DNA of 64,000 bases, taken from positions 1-64,000 of the forward strand of contig CALMIK010000049.1 in assembly GCA_937863995.1 (NCBI GenBank), given 5' to 3'. The stretch comes from an uncultured Chelatococcus sp. (GTDB taxonomy: Bacteria; Pseudomonadota; Alphaproteobacteria; Rhizobiales; Beijerinckiaceae). The notes under the pieces were generated by a model, which was not told where the DNA came from, ran no database searches, and worked only from the letters and a program-made list of their open reading frames with translations. A program made the position numbers and the translations under genes. Shown here one piece after another: positions 20,197-30,335 of the stretch; the stretch's first letter is position 1, and each line of letters begins with the position of its first letter.

Positions 20197-20724
20197 TCAC
20201 GCCCCGGCGGCGGTTCCGTTGTCGGTGGTGAACAGGCCGACCCGCAGATCCTTGGCCGTGTAGATGCGCTTGCCGTCGGCCTCAAGCCATCCGTCGGCGA
20301 TGCCCAGAACCAGCTTGGAGCGGAAAACCCGCTTCAGATCGACACCGTAGACCACCTTGCGGACATCCGGCAGCACCTGGTCGGTGAATTTCACCTCGCC
20401 CACGCCCAGCGCCCGGCCGCGCCCCGGAGAGCCGAGCCAGCCGAGGAAGAAGCCCACGAGCTGCCAGAGAGCATCGACGCCGAGGCAACCGGGCATCACC
20501 GGGTCGCCCTTGAAGTGACAAGAAAAGAACCAGAGGTCGGGACGCACGTCGAGCTCGGCCCGGATGCCGCCCTTGCCGTGCTCGCCGCCATCTTCCGTGA
20601 TGGAGGTTATACGGTCGAACATCAGCATCGGCGGCAGGGGCAGTTGTGCGTTGCCGGCACCGAACAGCTCGCCCCGCCCGCAAGCGAGAAGCTGCTCATA
20701 ATCAAAACTCGACTGGCGGTCCAT
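20197..20724 (-). CDS. fabA: 3-hydroxydecanoyl-ACP dehydratase/isomerase
   Basis: 175-aa hot-dog-fold enzyme that dehydrates 3-hydroxydecanoyl-ACP and isomerises the product to cis-3-decenoyl-ACP, the branch point to unsaturated fatty acids. Catalytic His70 ([13 protein letters not shown]) and Asp84 (LGVDALWQ) are at the same positions as in E. coli FabA. It is the first gene of fabA-fabB-fabI. In many Rhizobiales irr lies next to fabA; here irr is 24 kb away. Confidence 0.96.
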   Translation of the reverse strand: MDRQSSFDYEQLLACGRGELFGAGNAQLPLPPMLMFDRITSITEDGGEHGKGGIRAELDVRPDLWFFSCHFKGDPVMPGCLGVDALWQLVGFFLGWLGSPGRGRALGVGEVKFTDQVLPDVRKVVYGVDLKRVFRSKLVLGIADGWLEADGKRIYTAKDLRVGLFTTDNGTAAGA

Positions 20725-21200
20725 GTCCCCGGGCCGATCCTTTCATCTTTTCGTCATCGTACAGAATGCAAATGCCTATGCCCCTTTGGGGCGACATTTG
20801 ATGGCGAATCTGAAAATATATCGCGAATTCAAGCTGTTGCATTGAAAGAAGCAGCGCGAGGGGCTCTTTTCTTCCCCGACCGCACCGTTTCAGTCGGCGC
20901 TTCCTAACATATTGTCCGCCCGTCCGAAAGCGGCGCGGGCGAGTTTATGTTGCACCGGAACCGCACGTCCCGGCGGCACGGGACACCGCTTGAGGAAGGG
21001 CAGGCGAGGCCAGTCCGCCGCGGGGCGTATGAGCTGTAAGCCGGCGGTTGCCGGCACGGCCATGCATGTGCGGCCCTTGAGAAACCGGGCTTCTTGCATC
21101 ATCTTGAGGGGCTTCGGCGCATAGGGCGTACGGCACGGGGCGCGCCGATTCGGCGGCCGTGTGAATCAACGGGAATTGCAGCAGGGATCGGAATCGGGGA
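20725..21200. other. Divergent fabA/HAD-nucleotidase intergenic region
   Basis: 476 bp, AT-richer near fabA. A small dyad GCCCC-TTT-GGGGC sits about 60 bp upstream of fabA. No supported gene; short open frames present lack protein-like composition or ribosome sites. Confidence 0.4.
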
Positions 21201-21917
21201 ATGGCGGAAAAGGCAAACGGTGTTTCTGTCGCCTCGAGGTTCGCGCATGTAGAAACCTGGATATTCGATCTCGACAATACGCTTTATTCGCACGAATCGG
21301 GCCTGTGGCCGCAGGTTGATGCTCGCATCACCCTCTATGTTTCAGAGCTGCTCGGCCTCGACGCTATGTCGTCGCGCGCCCTGCAGAAGTACTATTACTA
21401 CCGCTACGGCACCACGTTGCGCGGCCTGATGCACGAGTACAACATCGATCCGCACGCCTTCCTCGCCTTCGCCCACGACATCGATTATTCGGCGCTGGCG
21501 CGTGACGAGCGGCTCGAACAGGCCGTGGCGCAACTTCCCGGGCGCCGCTTCATTCTCACCAACGGTTCGCGGGGGCATGCGGGGGCGGTGGCCGCCAGGC
21601 TCGGTATCACCGGGCTGTTCGAGGATATGTTCGACATCGTCGATGCCGATTTCATCCCCAAGCCGGAGGCGCAGACCTACGCGCGCTTTCTCGAGCGCTT
21701 CGGCATCGATCCGGCCCGTTCCGCCATGTTCGAGGACCTGTCCGCCAACCTGAACGTGCCCCACCAGCTTGGCATGGAGACGGTGCTCGTGCTGCCCGCA
21801 ACCGTCGATCCTCACCGCGAGGCGCACGAACAGGCGCGCAGCGAAAGCGCGCACGTGGCGCATCACACCACCGATCTTGCGGACTTCCTGACCGGGCTAC
21901 GACACCAGATGTCGTGA
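21201..21917 (+). CDS. HAD-family pyrimidine 5'-nucleotidase-like hydrolase
   Basis: 238-aa haloacid-dehalogenase-superfamily phosphatase of the SDT1/pyrimidine 5'-nucleotidase type. Motif I is FDLDNTLYSHESGLW, motif II the LTNGSRGHA segment, motif III Lys in PKPEAQTY, and motif IV MFEDLSANLNVP. The family dephosphorylates pyrimidine nucleoside monophosphates, although substrate cannot be read from sequence. It is divergent from fabA. The start follows ATCGGGGA. Confidence 0.88.
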   Translation: MAEKANGVSVASRFAHVETWIFDLDNTLYSHESGLWPQVDARITLYVSELLGLDAMSSRALQKYYYYRYGTTLRGLMHEYNIDPHAFLAFAHDIDYSALARDERLEQAVAQLPGRRFILTNGSRGHAGAVAARLGITGLFEDMFDIVDADFIPKPEAQTYARFLERFGIDPARSAMFEDLSANLNVPHQLGMETVLVLPATVDPHREAHEQARSESAHVAHHTTDLADFLTGLRHQMS

Positions 21918-22433
21918 ATCTGACGCGTGCGACAGCGCACGGCAGCTTTATGTCAGCAATGCTACACGTTCGCCATATGGTTGGAGCCGCGTGAAGCGCG
22001 TATTGCCTCGTGCCGTGCGTCTCAACGATCCCTTGTCTCCGGCGTGGCGACACGCCGGTGCCTGGCCCGGCAACCTGTTGAGCGGACCGTTCGCGGTGCC
22101 CCCTCCCGCTCTCAGGTTGCCGGGTTACTTTTGTGGCTTTCCCTTTATCTTTCCGAAACATAGCGATGGCTGCCTCTGCAGCCGTCCGGCGCGTGCGCCT
22201 GTCTGTGCAGCGGAGAAAATCCGCAGGTGCGGATCGTGCGCGTTTGTGCTTTCATGGCTGGGCGCGTGATCGACATGATTGAACATTGCGCCGCAAGCCG
22301 TTGCCATCTCTTCCGGTTTTCTCAGTTAACGTTCGATATGACGACAGGATCGTGCGTTTCGCCGTAACAATTGAGTCATTATAGGGTGCAGTATCGCACG
22401 CCTTGCCCGCGTCGATGCTGCTAGGCTGCTTCC
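21918..22433. other. 516-bp intergenic region with structured DNA
   Basis: No credible protein. A GTG-started frame at 21991 (92 codons) has Pro/Cys-rich composition unlike the neighbours and I do not call it. The region carries a compound hairpin (22041-22124), listed separately. Confidence 0.5.
22041..22124. ncRNA. Candidate structured RNA (compound hairpin)
   Basis: First stem GGCGTG/CACGCC (about 22041-22056). The second is a perfect 12-bp stem CCCGGCAACCTG/CAGGTTGCCGGG (22066-22077 with 22113-22124) enclosing a further 6-bp stem GAGCGG/CCGCTC. On the plus strand a T-rich stretch follows, and the inner region exposes CCCCCUCCC, resembling an anti-Shine-Dalgarno sequence. It could be a small RNA, a leader or a repeat. 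Strand and function are unknown. Confidence 0.3.
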
Positions 22434-23357
22434 ATGAGTGCAATCACGCAATCTGTCGACGGCATCGCCGCCACGTCCCAGTCACCGGCCAACGCGCTTT
22501 CGGTGCGATTTTGGGGCGTGCGCGGTTCGATTCCGGTGTCGGGGCCTGAATACGCGGCTTTCGGCGGCAGAACGTGTTGCGTGGAAGTGCGTTGCGGCGA
22601 ACGGCTGTTCGTGGTCGACGCCGGCACCGGGATCGCCCCGCTCGGCCGCTTCCTGACCGGCGGCGTATGCCCCCCGGACGATGGGCCGGGAAGCGTCATC
22701 GACTTGCTGCTCAGCCACCTGCATCTCGATCACGTCATGGGGCTTCCGTTCTTCGCCCCGGCGCTGGGGCGCCTCAATACCATCCGCATCCACGTGGGTA
22801 ACCTTGGCGGGGCGGATGGCCGGGAGGCGCTGGATCGCCTGTTCTCGCCGCCGCTCTTTCCCGTGCGCCTCGACGAACTGCCGGCGCGCTTCGTCTACAC
22901 CGGTTTTCGCGCCGGGGAGACACTGTCATTCGACGATGGCCTGCAGGTGGCGACCTGTCCGTTGTTCCATCCGGACGGGGCGAGCGCCTACCGCTTCGAC
23001 TTCGGCGGACGCAGGGTGTGTTACGTCAGCGACGTGGAGCATGACGTGGGCTGGCCACCGGCGGACCTTACCGCCTTTGTGGCGGGCGCCGATCTCGTCA
23101 TTTTCGATGCGATGTACGCGGCCGACGAATACTCGCGCTGCAAGGGATGGGGCCATTCCACCTGCGAGGCCGGACTCATCCTGTGCGAGGCGGCGAACGC
23201 CAAGGCAATGGCGGCGTTCCACCTGCATCCGCTGCACGATGACGAACGCCTGCTGGCCTACAATGAGCGGCTGGATGCAGCCCTGCCGGGCTCGTTCGTG
23301 GCGCGGGACGGCCTGGCAGTGTCGTTCCCCGCCTTGAATGGCGGGAAACGACCTTAG
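22434..23357 (+). CDS. Metallo-beta-lactamase-fold hydrolase
   Basis: 307-aa MBL-fold protein of the group starting RFWGVRGSIP. The metal site is HLHLDH (His95, His97, Asp99, His100), with later ligands in CPLFHPDG, SDVEHD and FHLHPLHDD. Related proteins include cyclic-nucleotide phosphodiesterase-like and ribonuclease-Z-like hydrolases; the substrate cannot be assigned. It converges on the aminotransferase gene with a 9-bp gap. The ribosome site is poor. Confidence 0.85.
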   Translation: MSAITQSVDGIAATSQSPANALSVRFWGVRGSIPVSGPEYAAFGGRTCCVEVRCGERLFVVDAGTGIAPLGRFLTGGVCPPDDGPGSVIDLLLSHLHLDHVMGLPFFAPALGRLNTIRIHVGNLGGADGREALDRLFSPPLFPVRLDELPARFVYTGFRAGETLSFDDGLQVATCPLFHPDGASAYRFDFGGRRVCYVSDVEHDVGWPPADLTAFVAGADLVIFDAMYAADEYSRCKGWGHSTCEAGLILCEAANAKAMAAFHLHPLHDDERLLAYNERLDAALPGSFVARDGLAVSFPALNGGKRP

Positions 23358-23366
23358 TTCAATCTG

Positions 23367-24719
<1,353 letters not shown>

Positions 24720-24907
24720 TCAGCCGCGCGATGGCGGGCGACTGTCACCTTGAAGTCATACTCTGCCCGATGGAACCTATCGTTAACCGCGTCGTTAACC
24801 CGGGCAAGCATTGCGCTGCGGTTTCTGCCAGAGTGCGCCGGAATTGCCGCATGACAGGTGCCGCGTCGAACGCCCGCAGCGCAGAATGGAAACGACGGGA
24901 GACGGAT

Positions 24908-25123
24908 ATGAGTGGAACTGATCCGATCCGCATGTCGGATTATCATCATAAGCGCGTGGTAGCCTTTGCGCCGGTCGAGGCTGGTCGGCAATTCAGGATT
25001 TCGGTTATTCTGGCCGGCGCGATCATCGTCGCCACCATGGCCGTTGCTGCGGGCACGCTTTCCATGCAGCCGCATCAGGCCCAGGCGCCATCGGCAGCGC
25101 TCACCGACCTGCGTCCATCGTAA
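24908..25123 (+). CDS. Small single-span membrane protein, unknown
   Basis: 71-aa protein starting MSGTDPIRMSDYHHKRVV, with GGGAG six bases before the ATG. It has one membrane segment (about residues 31-50: RISVILAGAIIVATMAVAAG) and a short polar Gln/Pro tail, so it is probably anchored in the inner membrane with its C-terminus in the periplasm. I do not recognise the family. It is followed after 43 bp by the sugar-dehydrogenase gene and may share its transcript. Confidence 0.6.
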   Translation: MSGTDPIRMSDYHHKRVVAFAPVEAGRQFRISVILAGAIIVATMAVAAGTLSMQPHQAQAPSAALTDLRPS

Positions 25124-25166
25124 GGGCGCGCGATCGTCGATAGGCGCGCCCGTTTCGGAGGCTTTC

Positions 25167-26348
25167 ATGGCGCTGCGCAAAATTTCCACCAGCCTGCGTT
25201 ACGGCGCGATCGCTTTAGCCGTGTTCTTGGTGCCGGCAGCGGTGGCGACCGCCTTCGCGCCCGCGATGGCCCAGCAACCCGCCCGGCAGGTGGAGCGCAC
25301 GGAAAAAGCCGAGATCGCGGTGACGACCGTTGCGACGGGGATAGAGCACCCCTGGGGGCTCGCCTTTCTGCCGGACGGTTCGTTTCTGGTGACGGAGCGG
25401 CCCGGCCGGGTGCGCCATATCGCGGCGAACGGCCGGGTGTCCGGTGCGTTCTCCGGTGTGCCAGAGGTGCTGGCGCGCGGACAGGCGGGCCTGCTCGACA
25501 TCGCTCTCGACCTCGAATTCGCATCTAACCGGACCGCTTACATCGCCTATGTCGAGCCGCGCGAAGGCGGTTCGGGCATCGCGGTGATTCGCGCTGTCGT
25601 CGATGTGCAGGGCCGGGCGCTCTCGCAGGTCGAGGTGATCTTCCGCCAGAAAGATACCGTGACCGGGCCGGCCAACTACGGCGCGCGCCTCGTCGCCGCC
25701 GAGGACGGGCTGCTGTTCGTTACCATCGGCGACAGGTTCACGACGCGCGACAAGGCTCAGGAACTCGACAGCCACCTCGGCAAGGTTCTGCGAATCAATA
25801 CCGATGGCACGGTCCCCATCGATAACCCCTTCGTCGGCCAAGACGAGGTGCTGCCGGAGATCTGGTCGATCGGCCACCGCAATCCGCAGGGGGCGGCGCT
25901 GCATCCCGAAACGGGCGAGTTGTGGATCGCGGACCACGGCCCGCGCGGCGGCGACGAAATCAATATTGTCCGCAAGGGCCTCAACTACGGCTGGCCGGTC
26001 ATCACGTATGGCGTGGACTATTCCGGCGCAACTATCGGCATCGGTCCCGCGCGTGAGGGGATGGAGCAGCCTGTCTATTATTGGGTGCCGTCGATCGCGC
26101 CGTCCGGCCTTGCGTTTCATCACGGCGGCCGGATTGAGCCGTGGCGCGGCAGCGTCTTCGTCGGCGCGCTGGCCGGCAAGGCGCTGGTGCGGCTCGAGGT
26201 GGCTGACGAGGCCGTCACCCATGAGGAGCGCCTGCTCACGAATCTCGGAGAGCGCATCCGCGACGTTCGCACCGGACCCGACGGCTACCTTTACCTGCTG
26301 ACGGACAACGAACAGGGGCGCATCCTGCGCATCGAGCCGGCTTCGTAA
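25167..26348 (+). CDS. PQQ-dependent soluble aldose/glucose dehydrogenase-like protein
   Basis: 393-aa periplasmic six-bladed beta-propeller of the glucose/sorbosone dehydrogenase family (YliI/Asd type). The signal peptide (about 1-36) ends in a predicted AMA/Q cleavage site. Family blocks are HPWGLAFLPDGSFLVTERPGRVR, GLLDIALDLEF, the IWSIGHRNPQG segment, and WIADHGPRGGDEIN. It probably oxidises aldoses with PQQ in the periplasm. The start has CGGAGG six bases upstream; the open frame begins further 5' without a site. No PQQ biosynthesis gene is in the window. Confidence 0.9.
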   Translation: MALRKISTSLRYGAIALAVFLVPAAVATAFAPAMAQQPARQVERTEKAEIAVTTVATGIEHPWGLAFLPDGSFLVTERPGRVRHIAANGRVSGAFSGVPEVLARGQAGLLDIALDLEFASNRTAYIAYVEPREGGSGIAVIRAVVDVQGRALSQVEVIFRQKDTVTGPANYGARLVAAEDGLLFVTIGDRFTTRDKAQELDSHLGKVLRINTDGTVPIDNPFVGQDEVLPEIWSIGHRNPQGAALHPETGELWIADHGPRGGDEINIVRKGLNYGWPVITYGVDYSGATIGIGPAREGMEQPVYYWVPSIAPSGLAFHHGGRIEPWRGSVFVGALAGKALVRLEVADEAVTHEERLLTNLGERIRDVRTGPDGYLYLLTDNEQGRILRIEPAS

Positions 26349-26544
26349 CGCCCGGCGCGACGCTCCGGCTAGGGCATTCCACGAGCCAAAGGCCGGTTGT
26401 GCGGCGCGGCGACGTATATGCCTTGACAGCGACGCCGCGGGACAACTATATCCGCATTCACGGTGTCGCGGCGCGGAAGCGGCGCCTTGTTTGTTTCGGG
26501 CATCGATCCCGAAAAGTCCTGCCACGGCGGGATCGGACGGTTGA

Positions 26545-26621
26545 GGCAGTGTAGCTCAGTTGGTGAGAGCGCCGGATTCATAACCCGGAGGTCGGCAGTT
26601 CAAGTCTGCCCACTGCTACCA
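26545..26621 (+). tRNA. tRNA-Met (anticodon CAT, elongator)
   Basis: 77 nt including an encoded CCA. Acceptor stem GGCAGTG/CACTGCT, D arm GCTC-AGTTGGTGA-GAGC, anticodon loop TTCATAA, and T arm GGCAG-TTCAAGT-CTGCC. The acceptor starts with a G-U pair and the anticodon stem has one A-C mismatch. The anticodon stem lacks the three G-C pairs of the initiator. CAT could in principle be a lysidine-modified Ile tRNA, but the body fits elongator Met better. Confidence 0.93.
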
Positions 26622-26849
26622 GTCATTCTCCGGATTTCCTGCTGACTTTTCTGCGGCGCTCGTTTCTGGTTCCGTTCGCGCTGGCCGCGCGCCTGCGCGT
26701 GGAATTGCGCCGTTTACCGTTGCGCTCAAGCTGGCATCCAATTATTATCCCACTCGCGTTGCGGATCTTCGTTCATCCTGCTGCGGAGACACGAAGCGTC
26801 TTCAATCTTTACAGTCTTCAATCGGTAGAGAGCGGCAAGGGGACATATC

Positions 26850-27260
26850 GTGACATCATATGCGATCGGTAGCATTGAAGGTATTGCCGCAAATCACGTG
26901 GAAGCGCTGAAGCTTGCAGGTATTACGACGACGGAAGCGCTGCTCGAGCGGGCGCATGACCCCAAGGGCCGCCGCGAGCTTGCTTCGGCCACCGAGATCG
27001 ACGATGCACTGATCCTGCGCTGGGCCAACATCGCCGATCTGCTGCGCATTGACGGCGTGGGCAAGGAATATTCCGATCTCCTCGAAGCCGCTGGCGTCGA
27101 CACGGTCAAGGAGCTCAGGCACCGCAACGCCGCCAACCTGACGAAGGCGCTGGCCGAAGCCAATGAGAAGGGGAATTTTGTCCGCTCATTGCCTGGCGAG
27201 AAGGAAGTCGAGCGCTGGATCGAGCACGCGAAGACCCTGTCTGCGGTGCTCACCTACTGA
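26850..27260 (+). CDS. DUF4332 helix-hairpin-helix protein
   Basis: 136-aa cytoplasmic protein of the DUF4332 family. It is built of paired helix-hairpin-helix-like units (IEGIAANHVEALKLAGITTTEALLE and LRIDGVGKEYSDLLEAAGVDTVKELRHR). The start is GTG with AAGGGG about eight bases upstream. These small proteins are of unknown function, possibly DNA- or protein-binding. It lies between tRNA-Met and rpsA, where aroA-cmk would be expected in this bacterial group. Confidence 0.85.
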   Translation: MTSYAIGSIEGIAANHVEALKLAGITTTEALLERAHDPKGRRELASATEIDDALILRWANIADLLRIDGVGKEYSDLLEAAGVDTVKELRHRNAANLTKALAEANEKGNFVRSLPGEKEVERWIEHAKTLSAVLTY

Positions 27261-27704
27261 GGCGACGCACGCGTATCCATACCGCATTCGTTGTGAGGCC
27301 GAAGTGTTTCGTCGTTTAAAAGACGTCGGAATGCTTCGGCCTCACCGTTTTGCGCGGATTCCGGCTTGTTGCGGAAATCCGCCGGAGCTGAGTTGCTTCG
27401 GCATGAAAACGCTTGTGAGACGGGCGTTTCCCGTGTAGTTTCCTCTCGTCTGGCATTCACCGTCCTGGGGCGGTGAGGGGGTGCGTATATCGCGCCCTTT
27501 TGGTGCTTGGCGCGATCGAGCAGGGCGGGTGTTCCCGCGCTTCGATCAGCCAGCGCGCCTGCCGGATCTGTTCCCTACTGTCGGTCATCAGGCGCCGACC
27601 CGCTGGCTTCAGCGGAAGATCGCGCGGCTTGCCAGTCCGCGCGGCGCCGGCAGATGGGAGTGGCCCGTTTTTCGAGCCGTCGGCGTCGTTGGTCAGGAGT
27701 TTTC
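27261..27704. other. Region upstream of rpsA
   Basis: 444 bp holding a strong hairpin (27293-27345) and then the rpsA leader. The open frame extending 66 codons upstream of rpsA has no family resemblance. No cmk gene is present. Confidence 0.5.
27293..27345. repeat. Palindromic intergenic repeat, family R1 copy b
   Basis: Perfect 12-bp stem GTGAGGCCGAAG/CTTCGGCCTCAC with an inner CGTC/GACG pairing around GTTTAAAA. The segment ACGTCGGAATGCTTC (27323-27337) matches 14 of 15 bases at 4941-4955. It sits 32 bp past the DUF4332 stop and could double as that gene's transcript end; only a short T stretch follows. Confidence 0.6.
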
Positions 27705-29408
27705 ATGTCTCTATCCGTTAACCATGCCCCCACCCGCGAAGATTTCGCCGCTCTTCTGGAAGAGTCGTTCGGCGGCCAGGAATCGCAGGAAGGTTCCGTC
27801 GTCAAGGGTATCGTCGTCGCCATCGAGAAGGACGTCGCAGTCATCGACGTCGGCCTCAAGACCGAAGGTCGCGTGCCGCTGAAGGAATTCGTCGGCCCTG
27901 GCCGTGACGGCGCCCTTGTTGTCGGCGACGAGGTCGAGGTCTACCTGGAGCGCGTCGAGAATGCGCTCGGCGAGGCCGTCATCTCGCGTGACAAGGCTCG
28001 TCGCGAGGAGAGCTGGGTCAAGCTCGAGAAGGCGTTCGAGAACAACGAGAAGGTGACGGGCGTCATCTTCAACCAGGTGAAGGGCGGTTACACGGTCGAC
28101 CTCGACGGCGCCGTGGCGTTCCTGCCGCGCTCGCAGGTCGACATTCGTCCCGTGCGCGACGTCACCCCGCTGCTGAACGTGCCGCAGCCGTTCCAGATCC
28201 TCAAGATGGACCGCCGCCGCGGCAACATCGTCGTCTCGCGCCGCACGGTGCTTGAGGAGACGCGCGCCGAGGCCCGTTCCGAGCTCGTGGCCAACCTCGA
28301 AGAGGGTCAGGTCATCGAGGGCGTGGTCAAGAACATCACCGAGTACGGTGCGTTCGTTGACCTGGGCGGCATCGACGGCCTGCTGCACGTCACCGACATG
28401 GCATGGCGCCGCGTCAACCACCCGACCGACGTCGTCACCATCGGCCAGCCGGTCAAGGTCAAGATCGTCAAGATCAACCACGAGACGCACCGCATCTCGC
28501 TCGGCATCAAGCAGCTGCTGGCCGATCCGTGGGAAGGCATCGCCGACCGTTATCCGGTCGAGAGCCGCTTCACCGGCCGCGTCACGAACATCACCGATTA
28601 CGGTGCGTTCGTCGAGCTGGAACCCGGCATCGAGGGCCTGATCCACGTCTCCGAGATGTCGTGGACCAAGAAGAACGTGCACCCCGGCAAGATCGTCGCC
28701 ACCTCGCAGGAAGTGGACGTGCAGATCCTCGAGGTCGATCCGGTCAAGCGCCGCATCTCGCTCGGTCTCAAGCAGACCCTGCAGAACCCGTGGGAAGCTT
28801 TCGCCGAGAAGAACCCGATCGGCACCGAGGTTGAGGGCGAGGTCAAGAACAAGACCGAGTTCGGCCTGTTCATCGGTCTCGACGGCGACGTGGACGGCAT
28901 GGTGCATCTCACCGACCTCGACTGGAACCGTCCGGGCGAGCAGGTCATCGAAGAGCACAAGAAGGGCGACATCGTGCGCGCGGTCGTTCTCGACGTGGAC
29001 GTCGAGAAGGAGCGTATCTCGCTCGGTATCAAGCAGCTCGAAGGCGACCCCTTCGCCGACGCTTCCGACATCAAGAAGGGTGCGACCGTCACCACCGAGG
29101 TGCTGGAAGTCAAGGATGCCGGCATCGAGGTGAAGATCGTCGACACCGACATGACCGCCTTCATCCGCCGCGCGGAACTCGCAGGCGACCGCAACGACCA
29201 GCGCCCCGAGCGCTTCTCGCCCGGCGAGAAGGTCGACGCGCGCGTCGTCCAGTTCGACCGCAAGGCGCGCCGCATCCAGCTGTCCATCAAGGCGCTGGAG
29301 AAGGCTGAGGAGAAGGAAGCCATCGCCCAGTACGGCTCTGCCGACTCGGGTGCATCGCTTGGCGACATCCTCGGCGCCGCGCTGAAGAAGGCGACCGAAA
29401 AGAAGTAA
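27705..29408 (+). CDS. rpsA: 30S ribosomal protein S1
   Basis: 567-aa protein with six consecutive S1 RNA-binding domains (about 30-100, 115-180, 200-270, 286-356, 373-443, 459-530), the full bacterial complement. Repeated units such as VKNITEYGAFVDLGG, VTNITDYGAFVELE and VKNKTEFGLFIGLDG are obvious. It unfolds mRNA leaders on the 30S subunit. The start MSLSVNHAPTRE follows AGGAG. A strong terminator lies 26 bp after the stop. In relatives the next genes are sppA/ihfB; here a racemase and an autotransporter intervene. Confidence 0.97.
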   Translation: MSLSVNHAPTREDFAALLEESFGGQESQEGSVVKGIVVAIEKDVAVIDVGLKTEGRVPLKEFVGPGRDGALVVGDEVEVYLERVENALGEAVISRDKARREESWVKLEKAFENNEKVTGVIFNQVKGGYTVDLDGAVAFLPRSQVDIRPVRDVTPLLNVPQPFQILKMDRRRGNIVVSRRTVLEETRAEARSELVANLEEGQVIEGVVKNITEYGAFVDLGGIDGLLHVTDMAWRRVNHPTDVVTIGQPVKVKIVKINHETHRISLGIKQLLADPWEGIADRYPVESRFTGRVTNITDYGAFVELEPGIEGLIHVSEMSWTKKNVHPGKIVATSQEVDVQILEVDPVKRRISLGLKQTLQNPWEAFAEKNPIGTEVEGEVKNKTEFGLFIGLDGDVDGMVHLTDLDWNRPGEQVIEEHKKGDIVRAVVLDVDVEKERISLGIKQLEGDPFADASDIKKGATVTTEVLEVKDAGIEVKIVDTDMTAFIRRAELAGDRNDQRPERFSPGEKVDARVVQFDRKARRIQLSIKALEKAEEKEAIAQYGSADSGASLGDILGAALKKATEKK

Positions 29409-29434
29409 GCCCCGGCTTAACGGACTTGTTTCAG

Positions 29435-29467
29435 AGGCCTGCGCGGTGCAAACCGCGCGGGCTTTTT
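29435..29467 (+). terminator. Intrinsic terminator of rpsA
   Basis: GC-rich stem GCCTGCGCGGT/ACCGCGCGGGC (one mismatch) with a GCAA loop, followed by TTTTTTA. Confidence 0.93.
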
Positions 29468-29595
29468 TATTTCTGCCGACCTGCCGCAATAATTATCGGT
29501 CTACCCGGCAGCTGTTGCATTCGGCGAACCGGCGGATAAACTGCGCATGCTGCAAATCATCAAAAAACATAACTTCTGTATATTAGGTGGATATG

Positions 29596-30303
29596 ATGAA
29601 GACTATTGGTCTTATCGGCGGAATGAGCTGGGAATCGTCAGCGGAATATTATCGCCTGATCAACGAGGAAATGAAGCTCCGGCTGGGCGGGCACCGCAAT
29701 GCCCGCAGCATCATGACCACGCTCTGCTTCGAGGAAGTCAGGGTCATGCAGTACGAGGGGCGGTGGGACGCTCTCGGCGAGTTGATGGCGCAGGCGGCCC
29801 GGCAGCTTGAGGCAGGCGGCGCGGATTTCGTCGTCCTGTGCACCAACACCATGCACAAGCTGACGGTTGCCATCGAGGCGGCGATCGGCGTGCCGTTCCT
29901 GCATATCGCCGATCCCACGGCGCAGGCCATTCGGCAGGCGGGACTGACGCGCGTCTGCCTGCTGGGAACGCGCTTCACGATGGAACAGGACTTTCTCCGC
30001 GAGCGGTTGGAGCGCATGCACGGGCTCGAAGTCGTCATCCCCGACGCGGCGGACCGGGGTGTCGTGCACGACATCATCTATGATGAGCTTTGCCACGGTA
30101 TCGTGGGCGACGAGTCGCGCGCTTCCTACCAGCGCATTATCGAGCGAGCACGCGCAGCCGGAGCGCAGGCGGTCATTCTCGGGTGCACGGAAATCTCGCT
30201 GCTCATCAAGCCCACGGATTCCGTCCTGCCCGTCTTCGACACCACGGAACTACATGCGCGCGCAGCCGTTTCCATGGCGCTCAGCGACATGGAAAACGGC
30301 TGA
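29596..30303 (+). CDS. Aspartate/glutamate racemase family protein
   Basis: 235-aa cofactor-independent amino acid racemase of the aspartate racemase type (YgeA/RacX group). The two catalytic Cys are in LCTNTMHK and GCTEISLL, and the N-terminus MKTIGLIGGMSWESS is diagnostic. I use the second of two adjacent ATGs, five bases after AGGTGG. It should interconvert L- and D-amino acids; the substrate is unknown. It converges on the autotransporter gene (32 bp apart), and both lie within the rpsA-sppA interval. Confidence 0.88.
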   Translation: MKTIGLIGGMSWESSAEYYRLINEEMKLRLGGHRNARSIMTTLCFEEVRVMQYEGRWDALGELMAQAARQLEAGGADFVVLCTNTMHKLTVAIEAAIGVPFLHIADPTAQAIRQAGLTRVCLLGTRFTMEQDFLRERLERMHGLEVVIPDAADRGVVHDIIYDELCHGIVGDESRASYQRIIERARAAGAQAVILGCTEISLLIKPTDSVLPVFDTTELHARAAVSMALSDMENG

Positions 30304-30335
30304 TCGGAAACGGCTGACCAGGTACGTGCGGCGGG

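Noticed and set aside
20890..21102. 70-codon minus-strand frame between fabA and the HAD gene
   Set aside because: No ribosome site or protein-like pattern; no neighbours suggest a gene here.
22061..22110. SAM-I/IV riboswitch-like words (TGGCCCGGCAACC ... GGTGCC)
   Set aside because: The kink-turn and flanking helices of SAM riboswitches are missing and the downstream gene is not in methionine metabolism.
21991..22269. 92-codon GTG-started frame
   Set aside because: Cys/Pro/Arg-rich without a ribosome site; it overlaps the structured element.
24783..24798. Possible CtrA box (TTAA pair) upstream of the small membrane protein
   Set aside because: The spacer is 8 bp, not 7.
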